Below, one piece after another: positions 1-5,184 of a stretch of 5,184 nt of DNA; the stretch's first letter is position 1; each line of letters begins with the position of its first letter. A program made the position numbers and the translations under genes. Origin of the DNA: Aquificaceae bacterium (GTDB lineage Bacteria > Aquificota > Aquificia > Aquificales > Aquificaceae); contig WFYM01000194.1 in assembly GCA_015490115.1 (NCBI GenBank), positions 1-5,184 of the forward strand, read 5' to 3'. The notes beneath the pieces are model-generated. The model was not told the DNA's origin and did no database searches. It worked only from the letters and a program-made list of their open reading frames with translations.

Positions 1-1
1 C

Positions 2-1300
2 CCGTTCAGGAGACCCAAAGAGATCCCGAAGGACAACGCATACCTTTGGGGAGGTCTGGAGGGTGTCCTCGAAACCCTCTTGGACTTTAGGGGTGGTTCC
101 TGCCTCTTTCTCTTTACACGATCGGAACTCCTGAGAAAAGCCTTACCCCTCCTCAAGGAGACCTTTGGAGGAAGGCTCGTTGAGATCCACGGAGGTGTGG
201 GCGGGAAGAAGCTCTTCGAAAACTGGTTCTTGTGTTTGAAGGGGGAAAAGGTTGTCGTAGGGACATACCTCGCCCTCATGTCACCACTTCCCGACCTCAC
301 GAGGATAGTCTTATTCGACGAGAGTTCTCCGGGGGTAAAACCTCCGGCGGTGGGTGTGGACATAAGGAGGGCTGTCCTATACCTATCCAAGAGGGTGGGA
401 GCTTCGGTTGTCTTTACGTCACCTTCACCCTCCGTCGCCTCCTACTACTTGGTGAAGAAGGGATTCTTCTCTCTGAAGAAGGTTTCCTTCACGAACCCCG
501 AGGTCTTCATAGTTAAAAGGTCCTCCGCGGACGTCCTTGCGGAGGAGACGGTAAAGCTCCTCGAAGGTGAGGAAAGTGTCCTCTTCCTCGTCAGAAAGGA
601 GGGTTACGGATACGGGTACTGTCCGAGATGTGAAGGGGTGGCTGAGTGTCCCGAGTGCGGGACCTTCCTCACCTTGTCAAAGGAGGGTGTCCGCTGCACA
701 GGTTGCACCAAGTTCAGGACCGAAGAGAAACTTTGTCCCCGGTGCGGAGGGGACCTCGAAGAGATGGGCTTCGGAGTTGAGAAGGCTCTCGAGGAGGTCG
801 GGAGGACCTTGGGTCTTAAGGAGGGCTTCTCCTTCTCCACATACCCGCCTTGGGGAGAGAAGTACGACTCCGTAGTGATCCTATCGGCGGACGGCGTTCT
901 CTCCCTACCGACTTACAGAGCTGAGGAGGAGTTCTTCCTCTACTTCTTGAGGTCTTATATCTGCGCTAAAAAGAAGCTTATCCTCCAAACAGCTGTTCTG
1001 GAAGCGGAGATCCTGAAGTTTGCGGAGGAAAAGAACTTCGAACAGTTCTACGAAGAGGAGCTGAGGAGAAGGGAGGCTGAGAAGCTACCACCCTTTTGGA
1101 GACTGGTCCTTATAAGTTCGAGGAGGGACATAGGGGGCTACTTGAGGAGGGTCGTCTCCCCCGAAGTGAGGACCGTAAAAAAAGGTGACAGGTGGGAACA
1201 CCTCATAAGATTCAAGGACAAAGAAACACTCCTTAAGGTCGGGGACCTAAAGAAGAGATTTGGGAAGGATATAATTGAGGTGAGGGTGGACCCCTTCTGA
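2..1300 (+). CDS. priA: PriA-like primosomal protein N', 5'-truncated by the window, helicase motifs degenerate
   Basis: This is the C-terminal 432 residues of a PriA family protein, which in other bacteria recognises stalled forks and reloads the replicative helicase. The frame is open to the left edge, so the gene starts upstream; the TTG at 80 is internal. The family call rests on a zinc-binding region with four CXXC pairs (partial-protein residues 207/210, 216/219, 232/235, 245/248; nt 620-745), the following FGVEKALEEV (PriA GLGTEQLEQTL-like), LPPFWRLVLIS near the C-terminus (LPPW in E. coli) and the RVDPF ending (DVDP in E. coli). The ATPase motifs are decayed: the P-loop region reads YLWGGLEGVLET with no GxGKT, the DEEH box is DESS (106-109), the SATP motif is TSPSPS (139-144), and the QVAGRAGR motif is replaced near LYFLRSYICAKKK (313-325). 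Residues between the zinc region and the C-terminal domain are also much reduced. It is therefore probably a fork-binding or structural PriA without helicase activity, as known for actinobacterial PriA. Its stop overlaps the murJ start by one base. Confidence 0.88.
   Translation, partial: PFRRPKEIPKDNAYLWGGLEGVLETLLDFRGGSCLFLFTRSELLRKALPLLKETFGGRLVEIHGGVGGKKLFENWFLCLKGEKVVVGTYLALMSPLPDLTRIVLFDESSPGVKPPAVGVDIRRAVLYLSKRVGASVVFTSPSPSVASYYLVKKGFFSLKKVSFTNPEVFIVKRSSADVLAEETVKLLEGEESVLFLVRKEGYGYGYCPRCEGVAECPECGTFLTLSKEGVRCTGCTKFRTEEKLCPRCGGDLEEMGFGVEKALEEVGRTLGLKEGFSFSTYPPWGEKYDSVVILSADGVLSLPTYRAEEEFFLYFLRSYICAKKKLILQTAVLEAEILKFAEEKNFEQFYEEELRRREAEKLPPFWRLVLISSRRDIGGYLRRVVSPEVRTVKKGDRWEHLIRFKDKETLLKVGDLKKRFGKDIIEVRVDPF
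620..745 (+). other. Zinc-binding region of PriA (four CXXC pairs)
   Basis: Eight cysteines in four CXXC pairs (CPRC, CPEC, CTGC, CPRC) match the two-zinc module embedded in the helicase core of PriA. In characterised PriA proteins this module contributes to primosome protein contacts. It is fully preserved here although the surrounding helicase motifs are not, which argues that the protein is still under selection and is not a decaying pseudogene. Confidence 0.85.
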
Positions 1301-2793
1301 TGAAGCTGTTCCGCTACACCTTAAGTTTTGCTTCAGCCACGTTCCTGAGCAGGATCCTCGGCTTTTTCAGGGACGCGGTGATAGCTTACTACTTCGGAGC
1401 TTCCTTCGTATCGGACGCCTTCTTCGTCGCCTTCAGGATACCCAACAGCTTCAGGAGGCTTTTAGGTGAAGGCGGCTTCAACCCGGCTTTTGTCCCCCTC
1501 TACGTCAAAGCCCTTGAGGAGGGAAGGGGTGAGAGGTTCCTCGGGAAGGTCCTCCCCCTTTATGTTGCTGTCGCCTCCTTTGTAGCCCTTGCAGGCTCTT
1601 TGGGTTCGGACGTAATAGTTCCCCTCATAGCTCCGGGCGTATCTGGGACACCTTCGGGAGAACTCGCGGTCTTTATGGCGAGGTTCCTCTTCTTATACCT
1701 CATCCTCGTCGGTCTTTCCGCCCTCTTCATGGGGGTTCTTAACGCCCACGGAAGGTTCTTCGTTCCCGCCTTCTCTCAAGCTGTCTTCAACGGTGTTTTC
1801 GCCCTCGTTTTGATCCTTCTTGCGGAGAGCCTCGGAAACGAAGCCCTAATAGTCGGTGTCCTCGCAGGAGGTCTCTTTCAGGTCTTAGTAAACTTCCCTT
1901 CCTTGCTCTCCGCAAAGGTAAAGGTAAAGCTCAGCCTCTCCATCGACGGTGAGGTGAGGACCCTCCTCTCGAGGATCGTCCCCTCCTTAGCAGGCTTCGG
2001 GGTCGGTCAGGTCTCCATAATCGTCGACACCTTCTTAGCCTCCTTCGTGGGGACCGGAGCCATATCTTACCTCTACTACGCTGGGAGACTCTACCAGCTC
2101 CCATTCGGCGTTTTCTCGGTAGGTGTCGCAAACTCCCTCCTTACGGTCCTCTCGGGGAAAGGCTCTGACAAGAGGAGGGAACTCACCGACGCCTTCAGGA
2201 TAGTCTTTCTCTTCATGATACCTGCGAGTGCGGGACTCATATGCCTCTCCGAGAGCATAGTGAAGGTAATATACGGGAGGGGGAGCTTCACCGAAGAGGA
2301 CGTGGCGAAGACATCTTTGGTCCTCAGCGTCTACAGTTTCGGTCTCGTATTTTTGTCCCTCCAGAAGGTGATGTCCTCCTACTTCTTCGCCAAAGGTGAC
2401 ACGAGAACACCTCTGAAAGCCACCCTGATCACGCTGGTCTCGGAAGCCTCGATCGCCTCCTCCCTCCTGTTCATAGCGGGAGCGGGGCTGATCAGCATAC
2501 CCGTCGGGACCGCTTCCTCCCCAATTTTGGGCTTTTTATACTTACTCCTGAAAGCTGAGAGTAGACCTCATATGAGACCTTTGGCTTCTTCGCTTCTCAA
2601 AACTTCCATCTCAGCCGGAGTTATGGTCCTCTTCCTCGAAACAGCAAAGGACTTTATCTCGGATCCCCTTCCCGAAGTCCTGATCCTCGTCCCCTCAGGA
2701 GCTTTCCTCTACTTTTTCCTCCTCCTGCTTCTTAGGGACACCCTTTTCCTCAGCCTCCTTAAGGGCTTTGTTGAGAAGCTCGTAAAGTCTTGA
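1300..2793 (+). CDS. murJ: Lipid II flippase MurJ (MviN family)
   Basis: This 497-residue polytopic inner-membrane protein of the MOP/MVF superfamily moves lipid II across the membrane for peptidoglycan synthesis. Its length is typical (E. coli MurJ is about 511) and hydrophobic segments run along the whole protein, consistent with 14 helices. The N-terminus carries the family signature: R18 (SRILGF), R24-D25 (FRDA), D39 (SDAFFVAF), R52-R53 and E57 (FRRLLGEGGFNPAFVP), at the same positions as in E. coli. Further matches are YYAGRLYQLPFGVFSVG (259-275), the YGRGSFT turn (325-331) and GDTRTPLKA (366-374). At 262 a Gly precedes Arg where E. coli has Asp (YADRL). The ATG is chosen because it gives the canonical N-terminus and forms a TGATG junction with priA, preceded by purine-rich GAGGTGAGGGTGGA (1277-1290) inside priA. 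Translation is therefore probably coupled to priA. The last 32 codons and the stop lie antisense to the end of rpsT. Confidence 0.96.
   Translation: MKLFRYTLSFASATFLSRILGFFRDAVIAYYFGASFVSDAFFVAFRIPNSFRRLLGEGGFNPAFVPLYVKALEEGRGERFLGKVLPLYVAVASFVALAGSLGSDVIVPLIAPGVSGTPSGELAVFMARFLFLYLILVGLSALFMGVLNAHGRFFVPAFSQAVFNGVFALVLILLAESLGNEALIVGVLAGGLFQVLVNFPSLLSAKVKVKLSLSIDGEVRTLLSRIVPSLAGFGVGQVSIIVDTFLASFVGTGAISYLYYAGRLYQLPFGVFSVGVANSLLTVLSGKGSDKRRELTDAFRIVFLFMIPASAGLICLSESIVKVIYGRGSFTEEDVAKTSLVLSVYSFGLVFLSLQKVMSSYFFAKGDTRTPLKATLITLVSEASIASSLLFIAGAGLISIPVGTASSPILGFLYLLLKAESRPHMRPLASSLLKTSISAGVMVLFLETAKDFISDPLPEVLILVPSGAFLYFFLLLLLRDTLFLSLLKGFVEKLVKS
2695..2793. other. Convergent antisense overlap of murJ and rpsT 3' ends
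   Basis: The two coding regions share 99 bp on opposite strands. The frames are in exact register: murJ codon 466 (TCA, Ser) is the complement of the rpsT stop TGA, and the murJ stop TGA (2791-2793) is the complement of S20 codon 77 (TCA, Ser). Every murJ codon in the stretch is thus the reverse complement of one rpsT codon, so the leucine-rich last helix of MurJ (CTC/CTT codons) faces a Glu/Lys-rich S20 tail (GAG/AAG codons). This is read directly from the sequence. Confidence 0.95.
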
Positions 2794-3021
2794 GACCCTT
2801 CTCGACGCTTCGTTTTTGTGGATCACACCCTTGCTCGCGGTATGGTATATGACGCTCACCACCTCGGGGAGGAACTCCTTAGCTTCTTCGAGCTTCCCCT
2901 CCTCCACCATCCTCCTGAAGTTCCTTATGTAAGTCCTCATCCTCGAAAGGTGGTACCTGTTCCTCTCCCTTCTCTTCGCGTCTCTCCTCATACGTTTTAG
3001 AGCTTGGCGCGTGTTCGGCAT
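2695..3021 (-). CDS. rpsT: 30S ribosomal protein S20
   Basis: This 108-residue basic protein binds 16S rRNA in the small subunit and acts early in 30S assembly. The S20 signature is clear: MPNTRQALKRMRRDAKRRERN at the start (MANTKSAKKR-like), MRTYIRNFRRMVEEGK (28-43), and ASKGVIHKNEASRR (62-75), which matches the highly conserved AAKGLIHKNKAAR of E. coli. The start is supported by GGAGGG on the minus strand (plus positions 3029-3034), 7 nt upstream of the ATG. The protein is about 20 residues longer than the usual 85-90. The extra tail (about 89-108) is rich in Glu and Lys and is encoded entirely antisense to murJ. The gene has its own candidate promoter in the 77-bp gap shared with ccsA and appears monocistronic, since murJ converges on it. 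I see no convincing hairpin plus U-tract after its stop. Confidence 0.97.
   Translation of the reverse strand: MPNTRQALKRMRRDAKRRERNRYHLSRMRTYIRNFRRMVEEGKLEEAKEFLPEVVSVIYHTASKGVIHKNEASRRVSRLYELLNKALKEAEEKGVPKKQEEEKVEESS
2770..2817 (+). terminator. Possible weak terminator hairpin after murJ, inside antisense rpsT
   Basis: GTTGAGAAG (2770-2778) can pair with CTTCTCGAC (2798-2806) as a 9-bp stem with one G-U pair and a 19-nt loop spanning the murJ stop. A run of five T follows at 2813-2817, six bases beyond the stem. The loop is long, the spacing to the T-run is poor, and the right arm encodes conserved S20 residues, so the pairing may be coincidental. It is the only terminator-like candidate I see for murJ. 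Confidence 0.2.
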
Positions 3022-3041
3022 GACACTACCCTCCGCGGACC

Positions 3042-3078
3042 TGCTATTCTACCACACTTTAGGCTATAATTCTATAAA
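3042..3078 (+). promoter_or_regulatory. Candidate ccsA promoter (perfect TATAAT)
   Basis: TATAAT at 3065-3070 is an exact match to the housekeeping -10 consensus, followed closely by a second AT-rich hexamer, TATAAA, at 3073-3078. No good -35 is seen: the hexamer 17 nt upstream (3042-3047) is TGCTAT. A start near 3077 would give a leader of about 22 nt holding GGAGGAG (3087-3093), 5 nt before the ccsA ATG. This is the only substantial AT-rich patch in the gap and is well placed for ccsA and for metE behind it. Confidence 0.55.
3046..3074 (-). promoter_or_regulatory. Candidate rpsT promoter (extended -10)
   Basis: On the minus strand, TGGTAGAAT provides a -10 TAGAAT (plus 3046-3051) preceded by a TG dinucleotide, i.e. 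an extended -10. With a 17-nt spacer the -35 hexamer would be TAGAAT (plus 3069-3074), only 3/6 to TTGACA, so the extended -10 would have to carry recognition. The predicted transcript would start near 3039, leaving a leader of about 18 nt that contains the GGAGGG ribosome-binding site. Sigma-70-type consensus is assumed. Confidence 0.5.
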
Positions 3079-3098
3079 CCCAAGCCGGAGGAGAGAGG

Positions 3099-4355
3099 AT
3101 GGACCTTTACGAGTATGAAGCTTACGACAAGATATTCAAAAAGTTCGGGATACCCGTTCCAAAGTATATGTTCGTGACGGAGGTAAACGAAGAGGTCGAG
3201 AACTTCGTCCGCCAGCTCGGTGAGTGCGTTGTAAAGTCTCAGGTCCTCGTAGGAAAGAGGAAGAAGGCTGGGGCTGTCAGGTTCTGCTCGAGTCCCGAGG
3301 AGGCGATCAAGGAGATCCAGAACCTACTCGACTACCCGGTTTACGGTGAGAAGCCTATAGGAGTCCTCGTAGTAGAAAAAGCTAAGGTCCTAAAAGAGAT
3401 CTACGCCTCGATCACCTACTCCACCGACCACAGGGCGCCCGTCCTCACCCTCAGCTTCGAGGGAGGCATAGACATAGAGGAGGTGGACCCCTCCAAGATA
3501 GGCATATACCCCATAAACCCACTCAAGGGTCTCTACCCCCACATGGTGAGGAACTACCTCCTCGAACTCGGCATGCCCAAGGAGTTCATAGGAATTCTCA
3601 GACAGCTCTCAGAGGTGATAGCCAACATGTATAGAGCCTTCTGGGAGGCGGAGGCGAGGCTCCTTGAGATAAACCCACTCGCCATAGTGGAAAAGGACGG
3701 AAAGCCCGGGATCATGGCACTCGACGCGGTTGTGAAAATAGACGACGATGCGAGCGTCCCACCCTCAAAAGTATACGGGGTGAGGACCGCCCTCAAGAGA
3801 CCACCAACAGAAAGGGAGTTGGCGGCGGCAGAAATTGACAGGGATGACCACAGGGGCAAAGCAGGATCTTACGTTGAGATGGACGGGGACATAGCGATGA
3901 TGACCTTCGGAGGAGGGGGGTCGACGGTTACCATAGAGACCACATACGCTGTGGGGCTGAGACCTGCCAACTTCACCGACATAGGCGGGAACCCACCGGC
4001 TGAGAAGATGTACAAGATAACGAAGATAATCCTCTCAAAGCCCGGGATAAGAGGTGTCTTGGTTTGCGGCGGAACAGCCAACAACACGAGGATAGACGTC
4101 ACCCTCGGGGAAGGAGTAGCGAACGCCATAAGGGACCTAAAGAAGGAAGGGAAGCTGAACCCAGACTGGGTCTGGGTGGTGAGGAGGAACGGTCCGGAAG
4201 CTGAAAAGGGTCTCAGGATGCTATACGAAGCCTTCAAGGAGTGCGGTGTTAAAGGTGAGATATACGACTCGACCCTTCCCCTCACGGAGGCTCCGATAAG
4301 ATTAAAACAACTCCTCGACAGGTGCGAGTCTAAGAAAAAAGGAGGAAAGAGTTGA
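3099..4355 (+). CDS. ccsA: Citryl-CoA synthetase large subunit (ATP-grasp, succinyl-CoA synthetase beta/ATP-citrate lyase-like)
   Basis: This 418-residue cytoplasmic protein (about 46 kDa) is proposed to be the nucleotide-binding subunit of citryl-CoA synthetase: ATP + citrate + CoA to citryl-CoA + ADP + Pi. Citryl-CoA lyase then makes acetyl-CoA and oxaloacetate, closing the reductive TCA cycle. The N-terminal ATP-grasp domain (about 1-215) has YEAYDKIFKKFGIPVPK, the VVKSQVLVGKRKKAG nucleotide segment with K46, EGGIDIEEV (121-129), LLEINPLAI with the metal ligand N192, and LDAVV with D209. The C-terminal flavodoxin-like domain differs from ordinary SucC: it has MTFGGGGSTVTIETT (268-282), ANFTDIGGNPP (290-300) and VCGGTANNTRIDVT (322-335), resembling GGGASVV and IGGSIANFT of ATP-citrate lyase. 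That pattern and the length favour CcsA over a SucC or malate-CoA ligase beta paralogue. The ATG is set by GGAGGAG at 3087-3093. The stop overlaps the metE start; the small-subunit gene (ccsB) is not adjacent. Confidence 0.85.
   Translation: MDLYEYEAYDKIFKKFGIPVPKYMFVTEVNEEVENFVRQLGECVVKSQVLVGKRKKAGAVRFCSSPEEAIKEIQNLLDYPVYGEKPIGVLVVEKAKVLKEIYASITYSTDHRAPVLTLSFEGGIDIEEVDPSKIGIYPINPLKGLYPHMVRNYLLELGMPKEFIGILRQLSEVIANMYRAFWEAEARLLEINPLAIVEKDGKPGIMALDAVVKIDDDASVPPSKVYGVRTALKRPPTERELAAAEIDRDDHRGKAGSYVEMDGDIAMMTFGGGGSTVTIETTYAVGLRPANFTDIGGNPPAEKMYKITKIILSKPGIRGVLVCGGTANNTRIDVTLGEGVANAIRDLKKEGKLNPDWVWVVRRNGPEAEKGLRMLYEAFKECGVKGEIYDSTLPLTEAPIRLKQLLDRCESKKKGGKS
4341..4355 (+). promoter_or_regulatory. 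RBS and TTGA overlap that set the metE start
   Basis: GGAGG at 4341-4345 lies 6 nt before TTG (4352-4354), whose last two bases are shared with the ccsA stop TGA (4353-4355). The next in-frame ATG is at 4463-4465, codon 38, beyond the conserved MetE folate-binding segment, so TTG is the start. The ribosome-binding site lies within the last ccsA codons, so metE translation is probably coupled to ccsA termination. Confidence 0.85.
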
Positions 4356-5184
4356 GGACAATTGCCTTCGGATTCCCCAAGCTCGGAGAGAAGAGGGAGT
4401 TCAAAAGGCTCTTGGAAGACTTCTGGAAAGGAAAAATAACGGAAGAGGAGCTTCACGCAGGAATGAGAGATCTGAACCTCTGGAGGGCTGAGGTCTACGC
4501 AAAGCACGTGGATCTCATCCCCTCAAACGAACTCTCCTACTACGACCACATGCTGGACACAGCTCTTATGCTCGGTTGCGTCCCGAAGAGGTTCGGGGAG
4601 TATAAGGGTATCGAGACCTACTTCGAGATGGCGAGGGGAAAGAACGCCCTCGAGATGACCAAGTGGTTCAACACAAACTACCACTACTTAGTCCCCGAGA
4701 TAGAAAGTGAAGACTTCAAACTCTTCACGAACAAACCCCTCGAGGACTTCAAGTTCTTCAAAGAAAAGGGCTTTCACACAGTTCCCCACATAATAGGACC
4801 ATTTACCTTTCTCAGGCTCTCCAAGGCTTCCAAAAGAAGGGAAGGGGAGATCCCGATCGTAGAGATGGAGAGGATAGAGGAGAGGGAGACATTCGAGAGG
4901 CTGATGGAAAAGGTCGTTCAGGTATATCTGGAAGTTTTAGAGTCCCTAAAGAGAGAAGGATGCACGAGGGTCCACTTCGAAGAGCCAGCCCTTGTCATGG
5001 ACACGGAGGACTGGCACTGGGAACTCGTCAAGGAAGCCTATAAAAAACTGAAAATTGCAGGAACAGAGATAGCTGTCTTTACTTACTACGACAGCGTCTC
5101 TAACTATGATAGGTTCGTCTCACTACCTGTGGACGCCCTCCACTTTGATCTCGTCTCATCGGAGGAGAACTTAAAGAACATAAA
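4352..5184 (+). CDS. metE: Cobalamin-independent methionine synthase, N-terminal part (runs off right edge)
   Basis: The frame from TTG at 4352 is open to the window end, giving 277 complete codons of a protein that is normally about 750 residues. MetE transfers the methyl group of 5-methyltetrahydropteroyl-polyglutamate to homocysteine, forming methionine in the cytoplasm without B12. The N-terminal domain is recognised by IAFGFPKLGEKREFKR (residues 4-19), with R15-E16-F17-K18 matching the RELK folate-binding motif, YYDHMLDTALMLGCVP (63-78), EMTKWFNTNYHYLVPE (101-116), in which K104 corresponds to the folate-contacting Lys, GPFTFLRLSK (149-158), HFEEPALV (208-215) and LHFDLV (263-268). The loop before EMTKWF is shorter than in E. 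coli. The zinc-binding, homocysteine-binding catalytic half lies beyond the window, so activity cannot be judged. Start choice is explained by the GGAGG site and the 4-nt overlap with ccsA; the two genes very likely share a transcript. Confidence 0.93.
   Translation, partial: MRTIAFGFPKLGEKREFKRLLEDFWKGKITEEELHAGMRDLNLWRAEVYAKHVDLIPSNELSYYDHMLDTALMLGCVPKRFGEYKGIETYFEMARGKNALEMTKWFNTNYHYLVPEIESEDFKLFTNKPLEDFKFFKEKGFHTVPHIIGPFTFLRLSKASKRREGEIPIVEMERIEERETFERLMEKVVQVYLEVLESLKREGCTRVHFEEPALVMDTEDWHWELVKEAYKKLKIAGTEIAVFTYYDSVSNYDRFVSLPVDALHFDLVSSEENLKNI

Noticed and set aside
232..516. Plus-strand alternative-frame ORFs within priA (232-516, 567-875)
   Set aside because: They are frame shadows of the PriA coding sequence: low-complexity Arg/Ser/Gly-rich translations, with no supporting ribosome-binding site or family resemblance.
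80..1300. priA-like gene starting at the TTG at 80
   Set aside because: The frame is open to the left edge and codes for plausible PriA sequence (PFRRPKEIPKDNAYLWGG) upstream of 80, so the gene is cut by the window and does not start there.
2..1300. Treating the priA-like gene as a pseudogene because helicase motifs are missing
   Set aside because: There is no internal stop or frameshift over 432 codons, and all eight zinc cysteines and the C-terminal landmarks are kept, which fits a functional but altered protein.
1931..2291. Two 66-codon minus-strand ORFs within murJ
   Set aside because: They are antisense shadows of a transmembrane coding region, with Arg-rich or unstructured translations; unlike rpsT they show no conserved family signature.
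2661..2690. GGATC...GATCC inverted repeat just past the rpsT stop as an rpsT terminator
   Set aside because: The stem is only 5 bp with a long loop, there is no T-run on the minus strand after it, and it lies inside murJ coding sequence.
2818..3000. 60-codon plus-strand ORF opposite rpsT
   Set aside because: It is fully antisense to the conserved S20 core, with a Pro/His/Leu-rich translation and no promoter or ribosome-binding site.
3869..4507. 212-codon open frame on the minus strand across ccsA and metE
   Set aside because: It lies wholly opposite two well-recognised genes, its translation resembles no family I recognise, and such long antisense frames are common in purine-rich, stop-poor coding DNA.

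Overview
The window looks like chromosomal DNA of a thermophilic, autotrophic bacterium of the Aquificaceae type (Hydrogenobacter, Thermocrinis, Hydrogenivirga or Aquifex relatives). Three things suggest this. There is a citryl-CoA synthetase large-subunit gene, which is characteristic of the two-step citrate cleavage of the reductive TCA cycle in that family. Codon use is strongly biased to AGG/AGA for Arg and ATA for Ile, with almost no CGN. Genes are packed tightly, with overlapping ends and strong GGAGG ribosome-binding sites. The genus cannot be fixed from the sequence alone.

Layout. At 2-1300 (+) is the 3' part of a priA-like gene (primosomal protein N') that runs off the left edge. Its four zinc-binding CXXC pairs are intact, but the recognisable helicase motifs are lost. 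A TGATG stop/start junction joins it to murJ (1300-2793, +), the lipid II flippase. Converging on murJ is rpsT (2695-3021, -), ribosomal protein S20. Its last 33 codons, including the stop, lie antisense to the last 33 codons of murJ, codon exactly opposite codon. A 77-bp divergent intergenic region (3022-3098) carries good candidate -10 boxes for both rpsT (leftward) and ccsA (rightward), placed so that each promoter's -35 region covers the other's -10. ccsA (3099-4355, +) encodes the ATP-grasp large subunit of citryl-CoA synthetase. It overlaps by 4 nt the TTG start of metE (4352 to beyond the right edge, +), cobalamin-independent methionine synthase, of which only the N-terminal domain is visible.

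How the genes fit together. The left block (priA-murJ) is a compact, probably co-transcribed housekeeping pair for replication restart and cell-wall export. The right block (ccsA-metE) pairs central carbon fixation with methionine synthesis. The small subunit of citryl-CoA synthetase is not in the window. There are no RNA genes, mobile elements, CRISPR arrays or gene-free stretches over 300 bases. The points most worth a second look are the helicase-motif-less PriA, the in-register antisense murJ/rpsT overlap, the interlocked rpsT/ccsA promoters, and the ccsA-metE coupling. I found no sign of a wholly new system.
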